A stretch of DNA of 64,000 bases from Gemmatimonadaceae bacterium. GTDB taxonomy: Bacteria > Gemmatimonadota > Gemmatimonadetes > Gemmatimonadales > Gemmatimonadaceae. A program made the position numbers and the translations under genes. Shown piece by piece: positions 7,690 to 16,239 of this stretch; the first letter of the stretch is position 1; every line of letters starts with the position of its first letter. Under the pieces are notes generated by a model. That model was given only the letters and a program-made list of their open reading frames with translations, ran no database searches and had not been told where the DNA came from. The stretch is taken from positions 670,240 to 734,239 of the forward strand of contig JABAQJ010000002.1 in NCBI GenBank assembly GCA_019186945.1, read 5' to 3'.

Positions 7690-9065
7690 GACTCGGCCCC
7701 GAATCGTGACAACTTGCGATGCAGAGTCGACGGATCGATGCCGAGCGACTCGGCGGCTCTCGTCTTATTCCCGCCCTCTGCCTGGAGGATCCACATGATG
7801 TAGGCACGTTCGATCGTATCGAGCGTGGGGTTGGGCGAAGGCCGGTCTTCGATGAGCCGTTCGGGCGCCCGCGCCGTCACACGTTCCGGGAGCGCCGAGG
7901 ACTCTATCGTCTCGCCAGGCGTCAGGATCCAGGCGCGTTCGAGCGCGTTCTCGAGTTCCCGCACGTTACCGGGCCAGCTGTGCTCCTGGATCGCTTCTTC
8001 GGCGGTCTGGGAGAGGCTCTTGGTCGTCCCGCGCGTTTCGCCCAGCCTCTGAAGGAATGCGTCGACCAGTAGGGGAATGTCTTCGCGGCGTTCCCGCAGG
8101 GGCGGCAGATGCAGCGCAATGACGTTCAGCCGATAGAACAGGTCGCGGCGAAAATGGCCGCGCCGGATTTCGTCATCGAGATCCCGGTTCGTGGCGGCGA
8201 CCATCCGCGCGTCAGTCGTCAGTGCATCCGTTGAGCCGACGGGTATGATCTGCCGGCTTTGCAGAACGCGCAGCAATTTGACCTGGGTCGCCGGTGTCGT
8301 CTCGCCAATCTCGTCGAGGAAGAACGTCCCTTTGGCGGCGGCCGCGAACAGTCCGACCTTGTCCTTGACCGCTCCGGTGAATGCGCCTTTGGTGTGTCCG
8401 AACAACTCGCTCTCCAGCAGGCTTTCCGGCAGCGCACCGCAGTTGATCGACAGGAACGGTCCATCGGCGCGATGCGACAGGTCGTGGATGTAGCGCGCGA
8501 TCACTTCCTTGCCGGTTCCCGATTCCCCCTGGATGAGGACCGTCGATTCCGTTGGCGCGACGGTCTCCGCCAGACGCAACACCTCCAGCCAGGACTTGCT
8601 CTTGCCCACCGGTTGGCCGGCCGTCGTCTTGTCGCGCCGCCGAATCTCCGCTTTGAGCGAGTGATTCTCCACTTTCAGGCGCCGATGTTCCGCTGCCCGG
8701 CGCAGAATGGCGACCATTTCATCGTTGCGGAACGGTTTCTGGATGTAGTAGTAGGCGCCTTCGTTCACTGCCTGCATTGCCGACTGGAGTGTGGCCTGCG
8801 CCGTCATCAGGATCACCGGCGTGTCGGGATCGCGGTGACGGACGGCGCTCAGAATCTCCAGCCCGTCGACGGCCGGCATCCGGACGTCGGTGAGGACAAT
8901 GTCCGGCGACACAGTGGCAATCCGGTCCAGCCCGGCTCGGCCACCTAGCGCGACGTGCGGCGTGAAGCCCTCGTTCTTGAGCAGAATGCGGAGCGAGTCG
9001 AGGATTCCGGCCTCGTCGTCGATGACGAGAACCTGTGGCCCGCCGTTGGCGGTGCGGTCGATCAT
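7686..9065 (-). CDS. pilR: Sigma-54-dependent NtrC-family response regulator, PilR-like
   Basis: The 459-residue protein has three parts: a receiver domain (residues 11-125, phospho-acceptor Asp60 in LTDVRMP), a AAA+ activator domain with Walker A GESGTGKE at 180-187 and the sigma-54-contacting GAFTGA loop at 227-232, and a C-terminal Fis-type helix-turn-helix (GGNKTRAAESLGIDPSTLHR). Phosphorylation would trigger ATP-driven opening of sigma-54 promoters. ATG at 9065 is chosen because it overlaps the kinase stop (TGATG); the open frame extends further upstream but only through the kinase gene. The place beside pilA, with a six-TM partner kinase, argues for PilR over other NtrC relatives. The likely target is the promoter candidate at 3445-3459. 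Confidence 0.85.
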   Translation of the reverse strand: MIDRTANGGPQVLVIDDEAGILDSLRILLKNEGFTPHVALGGRAGLDRIATVSPDIVLTDVRMPAVDGLEILSAVRHRDPDTPVILMTAQATLQSAMQAVNEGAYYYIQKPFRNDEMVAILRRAAEHRRLKVENHSLKAEIRRRDKTTAGQPVGKSKSWLEVLRLAETVAPTESTVLIQGESGTGKEVIARYIHDLSHRADGPFLSINCGALPESLLESELFGHTKGAFTGAVKDKVGLFAAAAKGTFFLDEIGETTPATQVKLLRVLQSRQIIPVGSTDALTTDARMVAATNRDLDDEIRRGHFRRDLFYRLNVIALHLPPLRERREDIPLLVDAFLQRLGETRGTTKSLSQTAEEAIQEHSWPGNVRELENALERAWILTPGETIESSALPERVTARAPERLIEDRPSPNPTLDTIERAYIMWILQAEGGNKTRAAESLGIDPSTLHRKLSRFGAES

Positions 9066-10750
9066 CACGTCCCTCCTTCTCCTGTGTCTTCCTGGTGTCG
9101 CGGCAGCAGCACAGAGACCCGCGTGCCTCGCTCGTCGCTGTCGACGAACACCAGACCGCGATGCGCCTCGATGGCGCGATGCACCACCGAGAGGCCAAGC
9201 CCGCTGCCTCCGGGCTTCGTAGTGAAGAACGGATCGAACAGCCGGTTGCGGATCTCCGCCGGGATACCCGGGCCCTCGTCCGTCACCCGAACCAGCGCTC
9301 CGCCCTGTTCGAATCCGGCGCCGGCTGGCGCCTCGTCCCCGGTGAGCACGCTGACCTCGACGCGAACGTGGCCCTCCGGCGGCGACGCCTGCACGGCATT
9401 CAGCGTCAGGTTGAACACTGCACGGTGAAGCAGATCCTCGTCCCCCTCGATTCGAAGCGGCGTCGCGCTCGTTATGCACTCGACTGCCACGCCGGCGGAC
9501 TTGTCCGGATGAGTCGCCGCCAGGCGCGCTGCCATTGTGGCTACCGTGCGTATGTCGAGAGGAGCGATTCGCGTCACGCGCACGCGCGCGAAGTCGAGGA
9601 ACTCGGACAGCAGGCGCGCCAGCCGGTCGGACTCCCGCACGATCAAGGAGGCCAGCGTCCGCTCGTCTGGCGTCGTGCGTGTGGAGCGGCCCAGTTGCTC
9701 CACCGCACTGCGTATCGACGCCAGCGGGTTCTTGATCTCGTGAGCGAGCGACGCGCTCAGTTCCGCGACCGCTTCCAGCCGCTCGGCGCGCATATGAAGC
9801 GTATCCAGTCGCTTCTGGTCGGAGATATCCTGAAAGATCGCCGTCGCTGTACCGGCAGCGTCATCTCCGCTGGTCGTGAACGTCGTGTTGAGCCCGATCG
9901 GGAACCGGCGACCGTTGTGGGAGACCAGGCCCTCCGCCCGGTGCGTGCGTACGCCGTCGCGCGCGGCGCGCTCCAGCGCCTTCGCCAGTGCGGGAGAGAC
10001 TGGTTCGAGAGCCTTGAATGCGTGACGACCGACGTGGTCCTCGAGGGGAATGCCCAGCAGCGCGCAGGCCGCCGGATTGGCATACAGGAGGCGGCCCTCC
10101 GCGTCAACCGTAAGGATGCCACTCCGGATGTTCCGCAGGACGTCCGTCGCCTGCAGCCGGACCTTTATCAGTTCCGCAGCCAACTCCTCGCCGACGTCCC
10201 GCGACTCGCGCAGCCGCGAGGCGATGTAGGCACTGGACACTGCGACCAGCGCGAATACCGCCAACTGCAACCACACATCCAGACTCGGTGGAGCCACGTT
10301 GGTGATCAGGATGTCGCCGAAGTACAGCCCGCAGCCGAGTGCCGCCAGCAGGATGCCCGCACCAGTGGTCAAGAGCAGCGACGACACCGCGATCACGAGG
10401 ATGTACAAGGCGGCGAACTGTGACGCCGCCCCACCGGTGACGTGGACAACCATGGTCACCAGTCCAAGATCGAAGAGTCCCTGGGATATCTGGTACGCCG
10501 ACGTCAGCGGCCGGCGATACACCTCCGCATAGGCGAAGGACGCGACCGTAAAGATCAGCGCCACGGTAATCACCAGCGACGCAATCAGTGTGGACGACCG
10601 CTCCGCATCTCGCCATGCCAACACTGCCGCCAGATAGATCGCCGCAGCCAGTACCAAACGCCCGGCAAAGACCCAGCGCAGGAGGCGACGCGAGTCCAGA
10701 AAGAGCGGGAGCCTGAGTGGCTGACGGCTGTTCACTTCGGCGGGAGACAC
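9065..10750 (-). CDS. pilS: Six-TM PAS sensor histidine kinase, PilS-like
   Basis: The 561-residue kinase has about six TM helices in residues 30-178, a PAS domain around 200-310, a HisKA dimerisation domain with the phospho-acceptor His337 in SASLAHEIKNPLASI, and a HATPase domain with N-box NLTLNAVQ, G1 box DEGPGIP and G2 box GLGLSV. Six TM helices followed by PAS is the layout of PilS, which senses pilin in the membrane and phosphorylates PilR. The stop overlaps the regulator start. The start is GTG at 10750; a second in-frame GTG five codons later is also possible. This is the first gene of the operon reading to 3714. The cognate pairing is very likely, while the name PilS rests on context. 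Confidence 0.82.
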   Translation of the reverse strand: MSPAEVNSRQPLRLPLFLDSRRLLRWVFAGRLVLAAAIYLAAVLAWRDAERSSTLIASLVITVALIFTVASFAYAEVYRRPLTSAYQISQGLFDLGLVTMVVHVTGGAASQFAALYILVIAVSSLLLTTGAGILLAALGCGLYFGDILITNVAPPSLDVWLQLAVFALVAVSSAYIASRLRESRDVGEELAAELIKVRLQATDVLRNIRSGILTVDAEGRLLYANPAACALLGIPLEDHVGRHAFKALEPVSPALAKALERAARDGVRTHRAEGLVSHNGRRFPIGLNTTFTTSGDDAAGTATAIFQDISDQKRLDTLHMRAERLEAVAELSASLAHEIKNPLASIRSAVEQLGRSTRTTPDERTLASLIVRESDRLARLLSEFLDFARVRVTRIAPLDIRTVATMAARLAATHPDKSAGVAVECITSATPLRIEGDEDLLHRAVFNLTLNAVQASPPEGHVRVEVSVLTGDEAPAGAGFEQGGALVRVTDEGPGIPAEIRNRLFDPFFTTKPGGSGLGLSVVHRAIEAHRGLVFVDSDERGTRVSVLLPRHQEDTGEGGT

Positions 10751-10975
10751 TGGGCCTTGCAGGCTGCAACGGGGAGTACAGGACAGTGGTAATGCATTTT
10801 GCCATGGTAATGACGATCTGCCGGAACGCCTGTTACCGCCGAATCTGCCGCGTACCTGTCACGCCGGCGTTGTCAGAGGAGGCGACCAGCCCCGCGGCTT
10901 CGACGAGATGTGCCTTCCGTCCCGGAGCCGCACTCTCGTATCGTTCGCGCGCTACCTGTCCATTTCGTCTACCCT

Positions 10976-11407
10976 ATGCAGCCGGACGACATCGTCATTG
11001 ACGGGGAAGTGATCATTCCGGCACATGAGATCGTGCTCCGTACATCACGATCGGGAGGTGCCGGCGGTCAACACGTCAACACATCCTCGACGCGCGTCGA
11101 GCTCCTGTGGAATCCCGCTACGAGCGCTGCGCTGACGGACGCGCAGCGCCAGCTTCTGCGCGACCGTCTGGCTCGCCGTATCGATGCTGCCGGGTTTCTA
11201 CGTGTCGTGTCGAGCGAAACGCGGAGCCAGGCGCAGAATCGTGAGCGCGCACGGGCGCGTTTGGCGGAACTGATCCGTTCGGCGCTCGTCAGGCCGAAGG
11301 TCCGACGGGCCACGAGACCATCGCGCGCCGCGAAAGAGCAAAGACTCGTGGACAAGAGACAGCGGGCAGAAAAAAAGTCCGGGCGGAGGCGCCCGGACGT
11401 TGATTGA
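10976..11407 (+). CDS. arfB: Peptidyl-tRNA hydrolase ArfB (ribosome rescue)
   Basis: The 143-residue protein resembles the catalytic domain of class I release factors without the codon-recognition domain. It has SRSGGAGGQHVNTSSTRVEL, with the catalytic GGQ at residues 30-32, and ends in a Lys/Arg-rich tail. That combination defines ArfB (YaeJ/ICT1), which enters the empty mRNA channel of stalled ribosomes by its tail and hydrolyses the peptidyl-tRNA. I place the start at ATG 10976, giving a normal ArfB N-terminus; an in-frame ATG at 10910 would add 22 unrelated residues. It stands alone, convergent with the desaturase. Its last codons double as the desaturase terminator. Confidence 0.92.
   Translation: MQPDDIVIDGEVIIPAHEIVLRTSRSGGAGGQHVNTSSTRVELLWNPATSAALTDAQRQLLRDRLARRIDAAGFLRVVSSETRSQAQNRERARARLAELIRSALVRPKVRRATRPSRAAKEQRLVDKRQRAEKKSGRRRPDVD
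11370..11398 (-). terminator. Intrinsic terminator of the desaturase gene, inside arfB
   Basis: A 9-bp GC-rich perfect stem (11377-11385 with 11390-11398), 4-nt loop, is followed on the minus strand by seven T residues (11376-11370). This is a canonical Rho-independent terminator for the minus-strand desaturase, whose stop is at 11423. The whole element lies within the last codons of arfB on the plus strand, where the T-run reads as Lys codons. For arfB itself the hairpin has no T-run. Confidence 0.85.
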
Positions 11408-11422
11408 CGGGAAACTGCGCGT

Positions 11423-12523
11423 TCAGCGCCATGTGACGGGCACAGCGTCGGGCTTGGTCGCCATTATCGCTGCGCCGGCGCCCATCTCGCGCGCGAGACG
11501 CTCTCGAATGCGCCGCAGGTCCCGGAAGCCCACGAGGCGCTTTTCGTCCTCGTCCCAGAGCGTCAGCCACAGAGTCTTGACGCTCGCCGGAAGAGTCAGT
11601 GTGGTCACCTTCTGGAGCATCGGATTTTCATCGAAGCACTTCTGCAACCGGTAGTTCGGGATGCGGCTGGCAATGTGGTGGATGTGGTGGAGCCCAATGT
11701 TGGCCGTGCACCACTGGAGGACTCTCGGCATGACCAGATGCGACGCGCCTTCCAGCCCCGAGGCGTAGTAGTTCCAGGCCTCGCGGTACCGCCAATACGT
11801 GTCCTCATACTGATGTTGTACGTAGAACAGGTAGACACCGATCGCACCGGCGATCAAGGTTACCGGCAGCTGCACCATGAGGAAGCGCTCGATCCCTATC
11901 CACCATGACATGAGGATCGTGACGGCGGCCAAGCCGACGTTGGTCCAGTGGACACTGGCCCACTCCCGTTTCCATTTCCGCGGGATGTCCAGCGGCAGCC
12001 GGTGCTTGAGGATGAACTGCCATGCCGGTCCAACGACGAGGAGCACCAGCGGATGGCGGTACATGCGATACAGCACTCGCTTGGACCGGGAACGGCTCAA
12101 GTACTCGCGCACCGTGAGCGTGTCGATGTCGCCGAAGTCGCGACCGTCCAGGTCGCCGGACGTCGCATGATGGATGGCATGCGTCTTTCGCCAATACGTG
12201 TATGGCACCAGCGTCACGATACCGAGGATGAACCCTACGGTGTTGTTGGCCGTCGTCGACTTGAAGAAGCTCCCGTGCCCGCAGTCGTGTTGCACCATGA
12301 AGATGCGGGCGACCATGATCGCGGTCGGAAGAGCGAGCAGCAGGGTCAGCCAATAGCCGACCCGAAGGCTCCACACCATCGCGCACCACAGAGCGATGAA
12401 CAACGCGATCGAGTTGGTGAGCTGCCAGACGCTCTTCCACAGGATCGGGCTTCGGTACGGTCCGAGCATCGCATTCCAGTCGATCGCGTCGCCTGGATGC
12501 GATGCTGACTTTTCTTTGGCCAT
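11423..12523 (-). CDS. Membrane fatty acid desaturase (acyl-lipid type)
   Basis: The 366-residue integral membrane protein has the three histidine boxes of di-iron desaturases: HDCGH at 79-83, HAIHH at 115-119 and HHIHH at 279-283, with hydrophobic pairs at about 37-75, 95-110, 195-215 and 220-236. The reaction is O2-dependent insertion of a double bond into an acyl chain in the membrane; regiospecificity cannot be read from sequence. The ATG at 12523 is chosen because the protein then begins just before the first helix; the upstream open frame is low-complexity. No strong Shine-Dalgarno sequence is seen. It is monocistronic with its own terminator at 11370-11398. Membrane-fluidity adaptation is the usual role. 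Confidence 0.88.
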   Translation of the reverse strand: MAKEKSASHPGDAIDWNAMLGPYRSPILWKSVWQLTNSIALFIALWCAMVWSLRVGYWLTLLLALPTAIMVARIFMVQHDCGHGSFFKSTTANNTVGFILGIVTLVPYTYWRKTHAIHHATSGDLDGRDFGDIDTLTVREYLSRSRSKRVLYRMYRHPLVLLVVGPAWQFILKHRLPLDIPRKWKREWASVHWTNVGLAAVTILMSWWIGIERFLMVQLPVTLIAGAIGVYLFYVQHQYEDTYWRYREAWNYYASGLEGASHLVMPRVLQWCTANIGLHHIHHIASRIPNYRLQKCFDENPMLQKVTTLTLPASVKTLWLTLWDEDEKRLVGFRDLRRIRERLAREMGAGAAIMATKPDAVPVTWR

Positions 12524-12671
12524 TGGGGGGCGTCGTGACGGGGCTGGGCTCGTGATCGTAGCGGCGCGGACGACCGGCAAATCTACGCGATGCTGGCGTA
12601 CTCCGCACCTGGCGTGGCCGCCGGATGCCATCAGGACGCCGCGAACCGTGGCCTCCAGGTCGTCCGACGCC

Positions 12672-12706
12672 GGCGGTGCGGGCTGCGCGCCCGCAGAAGC
12701 ACCGCC
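12672..12706 (-). terminator. Nested hairpin downstream of the protease-barrel gene
   Basis: An 8-bp stem (12672-12679 with 12699-12706) encloses an alternative 6-bp stem (12678-12683 with 12689-12694). It sits 17 bp after the stop of the 1027-residue gene. No T-run follows, so it is a possible terminator only. The rest of 12524-12722 shows nothing recognisable. Confidence 0.35.
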
Positions 12707-12722
12707 GTCTGCAACCGCGTCG

Positions 12723-15700
12723 CTACCAGCCCGGCAGCAACTGAAACCCCCAGATCCAGCCCTTCGTCGGGCGTTGGAACGGCTTGGCATAATACACTTC
12801 CAGCACGGCCGCTCCGAGTATGTTGAATCTGGCGGATACGCCGGTGGAGACGATCGGCACGCGATCCTCCGTCTTCCGCTTGAATGCGAGTTTGGGCGAA
12901 CTGGTGCTGGTCCAAGCCACACCGGCATCAGCAAACGGTGCAATCTCTATCGGCAGGAATCGTGTCGACAGCAGCCCCAGCTGGGGCGTCCCGAACAGGG
13001 GAATACGGAACTCGATATTCGTGACGCCGACTCGACTCCCGACCAGCCGGTCGAACTCCGGACACTGCGATCCGCCGGCCACCGCGCTCGTGCACTCCGA
13101 CGGGTCGAACGAGAAGACCGAATAGCCGCGCACCAGCGAACCGTCTCCAACGTAGAGCGGCGTGATCTGGTCGGTCTCCGCATCCCGCCCAACGCGGGCG
13201 GCAGCCATCGTGCGGATCGCCAGCGTAAAAGGCCGTGCAAAGAAGTACCGGCGCGAATCTGCCGATAGACTGGTGAACCGGAGCGATCCGATCATGGGCG
13301 ATACTTCGAAGCGCGAGCGGGCGCCCGCCACCGGCGACGTAAAACCGAACACCGAGTTGTCATGGACGAACGCTGCCGTACCCTGGGCAAACTTCAGCGC
13401 GCCGGGCGACGTGGTGTCCGAACGACCGAGGTCGTAGACCAGGTCGTTCAGCACCGCCAAACGTTGCACCTGCATGTTGAAGCTGAGGCGCGACAGCCCG
13501 GCGGAGAACTCCAGGCGCTTCGTCGTCGAAAACGGGTAGTTGGTTCCGACCTGAGCCTGGTCCAGATACGTACGCTGCAGATACTGGTTCACGACCAGAG
13601 CATCGACGATTCCGCCGCCGGGAAGCTCAATCGGTTGCTGGCTCACGGTAGAGAACACGGACAGGTACGGGATGTGTCCGATCGTGGCAAATCGCTGCCA
13701 GCGATGCTTCAGGTCGAGGTAGGAGACCTGGCCGCCGATGTCGCGCACCTCGCCCATCGCCTGGACCGCGACGCCCAGATTTCGATTCCCCAGTTCGTCG
13801 CTGAACGAGGCCGATACACCGCCGGCGAGCCCGGTGCCGAACGTACCAGTGGCGACGCCGACGGAGACGGGCGACACCGCATCCAGCTTCAAACTCGCGA
13901 CATAGGGGCGCTCCTCGTACATCGAGCCGTCCACCAGGCCCGACTGCGCGTCGTGAACGCGCGCCTCCACCAGACTGGTCCGGGCCGCCTCCACGGGCGG
14001 GAGCAGTCCCGCGGTCGCGCGCGAGTCGGCGAACGTCGGCACCGGCTGCCCGCTGGCCTCCGAGGCATCGAGCGCCGCCATGCGATATCCCGTGCGATCG
14101 AACACCGAGAAAAAGAGGCGCCCCGTCTTCGCCGCCACCGACATGGCCGGTGACATCGCGGCGATGCCGCTGATGCCAGTTGCCGTGCGCGTCACGCGGA
14201 ATAGTGCGCCGCTCGCGAGTTCCACGCGATAGATATCCTGAAAACCGTCGGGCGCTGAAATGAAGTAGAGACTGCGGGAGTCCGGCGACCACTGCGGATT
14301 GAACGTGTTGTCGTCGGGAAAGAGCGGCAGCCGTGTAATCTGTCGGGACTGGAGGTCGATCGTTGCCACGCCTAACGGTCCGTAAGTGAGCGCGGCGAAG
14401 TCCGTACGCGGCCCGCGATCGGTGATGAAGGCGATCGACCGCCCGTCGGGCGACCAGGAGGGTTGCAGGTCGGCATAGGCGTCGCTGGTCAGTCGAGTGA
14501 CGCTCCCGCCGGCGATATCGTAGATGTACAGGTCACTCACTCCTCCGGCCTGACCGGAAAACGCGATGCGTCCTCCGTCTTGCGACCAGGTGGGATTGGC
14601 GATCGCGCTTACCCCTCGAACGGCAAGTTGCCTAACCACGTCGGCCCGTTCGACATCGACGATCGCCAGTTCGTTGCGTCCGTTCGCGAACGTGACGAAG
14701 GCAAACTCCTTGGCGTCCGGCGACCACGCTCCAACGTTGTAAACGAAACTCAAGGCGTCGTAGTGCGTGCCTCCGGTGGAACTCGTCAGGCGCTTCACGA
14801 TCCGCCCTGAAGCAACGTCGGCGATGAAGATGTCGATCGAGAACAGCCCGCGATCGGAGAAGAAGGCGACATACCGCCCGTCCGGACTCACCACCGGTGC
14901 CACGTCCAGTCCAGCATCCTTGCTGCGCTCAGCCAGAATCGGCGTGCCCAGGCTCCGCGGGTCAGTCCGCCCCGCCATCGCCGGCCGATACAATGCCTGC
15001 ATCGCCGTCGTCCACTCGGCCACCAACTGGTCCGGTGTCACCCCAAGAACAGTGTGGATCGCCTTGTCCAATGTCGTCCGCAAGGACTCCTTGTAGAGCC
15101 GGATCAGTTGCGCGTCGCCGTACCGTCCGCCGATGTAGGCGCACAATGCCTGTCCGTACCGATACGGGAATATCCGCGGGTCCGTCAGCTGCTTGTACTT
15201 CGGTACTTCATCCCGCAAGACCGCTGCCCGCATCCACATTGCCGTCTGCGGATCGGCGCGACCTAACGAGATGTACTCCGCCATGCCCTCCACCAGCCAC
15301 AACGGCAACGATGCCGTGCTCTGGAGGCCACCACGACTCATCGCCGCCGCATACTGGAACACGTGCACCAACTCATGCCCCATCACGTGATCCGTCTCCC
15401 GGTAGACGCCCGTGAGCGGCAATGTCACGCGACTGCGATATCCTTCCGTCACGCCACCCGTCCCCTCGCCAATCTCGCCGCCCACCACGTTGGTCTGCTC
15501 GAACTCCGCGGGGCTGGCGTAGAGAATGATCGAGCGCCGCCCAACGGTATCGCCAAAGGTGGCACGGTGCCGCCCGTACCATCGATCCGCCATCCGCGCC
15601 GCGTCGCGCGTGGCCTGCGCCTCTTCGGGATAGAAGTGCACGTCGTAGTGCGGGGTGCGCAGGATACGGAAATCGAAGTCGCGATAGGCAACCTTGTTGC

Positions 15701-15806
15701 GGCCGAAGTACTGGGCGCTAATGGCGCCCGCAGGAATGCACGCCGCGGGCATGGCAAGGACGAGCGCGAGCCAGCAAGCTCGGCACGATCCGGGGATTGG
15801 TTTCAT
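12723..15806 (-). CDS. Exported fusion: gluzincin protease, TolB-like propeller, outer-membrane barrel
   Basis: The 1027-residue protein has a signal peptide (about residues 1-31), then a peptidase-MA-like domain with HELVH at 144-148 and the probable third zinc ligand in WLVEGMAEY. Residues about 300-600 hold repeated WSPDGR-type motifs of PD40/TolB beta-propeller blades. The last ~370 residues alternate short polar turns and amphipathic strands with LGVGVTNIEFR-like features and end in aromatic residues, as in BamA/D15-type barrels. I infer an outer-membrane barrel with a propeller and a protease domain. The ATG at 15806 has GGAGG 8 nt upstream. The fusion is large and the substrate unknown. 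Such fusions occur in Gemmatimonadota and relatives. Confidence 0.8.
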   Translation of the reverse strand: MKPIPGSCRACWLALVLAMPAACIPAGAISAQYFGRNKVAYRDFDFRILRTPHYDVHFYPEEAQATRDAARMADRWYGRHRATFGDTVGRRSIILYASPAEFEQTNVVGGEIGEGTGGVTEGYRSRVTLPLTGVYRETDHVMGHELVHVFQYAAAMSRGGLQSTASLPLWLVEGMAEYISLGRADPQTAMWMRAAVLRDEVPKYKQLTDPRIFPYRYGQALCAYIGGRYGDAQLIRLYKESLRTTLDKAIHTVLGVTPDQLVAEWTTAMQALYRPAMAGRTDPRSLGTPILAERSKDAGLDVAPVVSPDGRYVAFFSDRGLFSIDIFIADVASGRIVKRLTSSTGGTHYDALSFVYNVGAWSPDAKEFAFVTFANGRNELAIVDVERADVVRQLAVRGVSAIANPTWSQDGGRIAFSGQAGGVSDLYIYDIAGGSVTRLTSDAYADLQPSWSPDGRSIAFITDRGPRTDFAALTYGPLGVATIDLQSRQITRLPLFPDDNTFNPQWSPDSRSLYFISAPDGFQDIYRVELASGALFRVTRTATGISGIAAMSPAMSVAAKTGRLFFSVFDRTGYRMAALDASEASGQPVPTFADSRATAGLLPPVEAARTSLVEARVHDAQSGLVDGSMYEERPYVASLKLDAVSPVSVGVATGTFGTGLAGGVSASFSDELGNRNLGVAVQAMGEVRDIGGQVSYLDLKHRWQRFATIGHIPYLSVFSTVSQQPIELPGGGIVDALVVNQYLQRTYLDQAQVGTNYPFSTTKRLEFSAGLSRLSFNMQVQRLAVLNDLVYDLGRSDTTSPGALKFAQGTAAFVHDNSVFGFTSPVAGARSRFEVSPMIGSLRFTSLSADSRRYFFARPFTLAIRTMAAARVGRDAETDQITPLYVGDGSLVRGYSVFSFDPSECTSAVAGGSQCPEFDRLVGSRVGVTNIEFRIPLFGTPQLGLLSTRFLPIEIAPFADAGVAWTSTSSPKLAFKRKTEDRVPIVSTGVSARFNILGAAVLEVYYAKPFQRPTKGWIWGFQLLPGW

Positions 15807-16239
15807 GGTGCGTACCTCCGCCGGCGTCGCCGGCGGTCTGTGCTGAACCGACGTGATTGACCCTTGCACGGAGGGGCGCTGCACGCTGGCGAAGCCGGTA
15901 GGGCTCGGCATCGATCGTCGTCCCATGCGCAAGACTCGCCCATCGTTCACCCCTCATCGCGTGCGATGTTCATGAGGGATATCGGGTCGCACGTTACGGT
16001 TCGATAACGGACGCCGCCAAGGAAACCCCGACCTGCGCAGTCGAGGCTCGACCGAAGGAGCGAGCGCTGCGCGCCGAGGGCCTCAGGAGGGCTCGGAAGC
16101 AGCTACGCCAAGGGGCGTCCGGCGACGATCATGGCGCCGGGAGATACTCGCAGACGCATCCGTCCCAGTGCCCGGACCGCCCACGCCACCGGCGCCGCGG
16201 TCGGCACCGGCAGCGTCCGTGCGAAGTTCGCGGCGGCGC
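15807..16239. other. Intergenic region, 433 bp
   Basis: It separates the leader of the protease-barrel gene from the 3' end of the TldE gene, both on the minus strand, so it should hold the promoter of the former. A 7-bp hairpin at 15818-15836 touches that gene's Shine-Dalgarno sequence. I see no convincing coding frame, RNA gene or -35/-10 pair. Confidence 0.6.
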
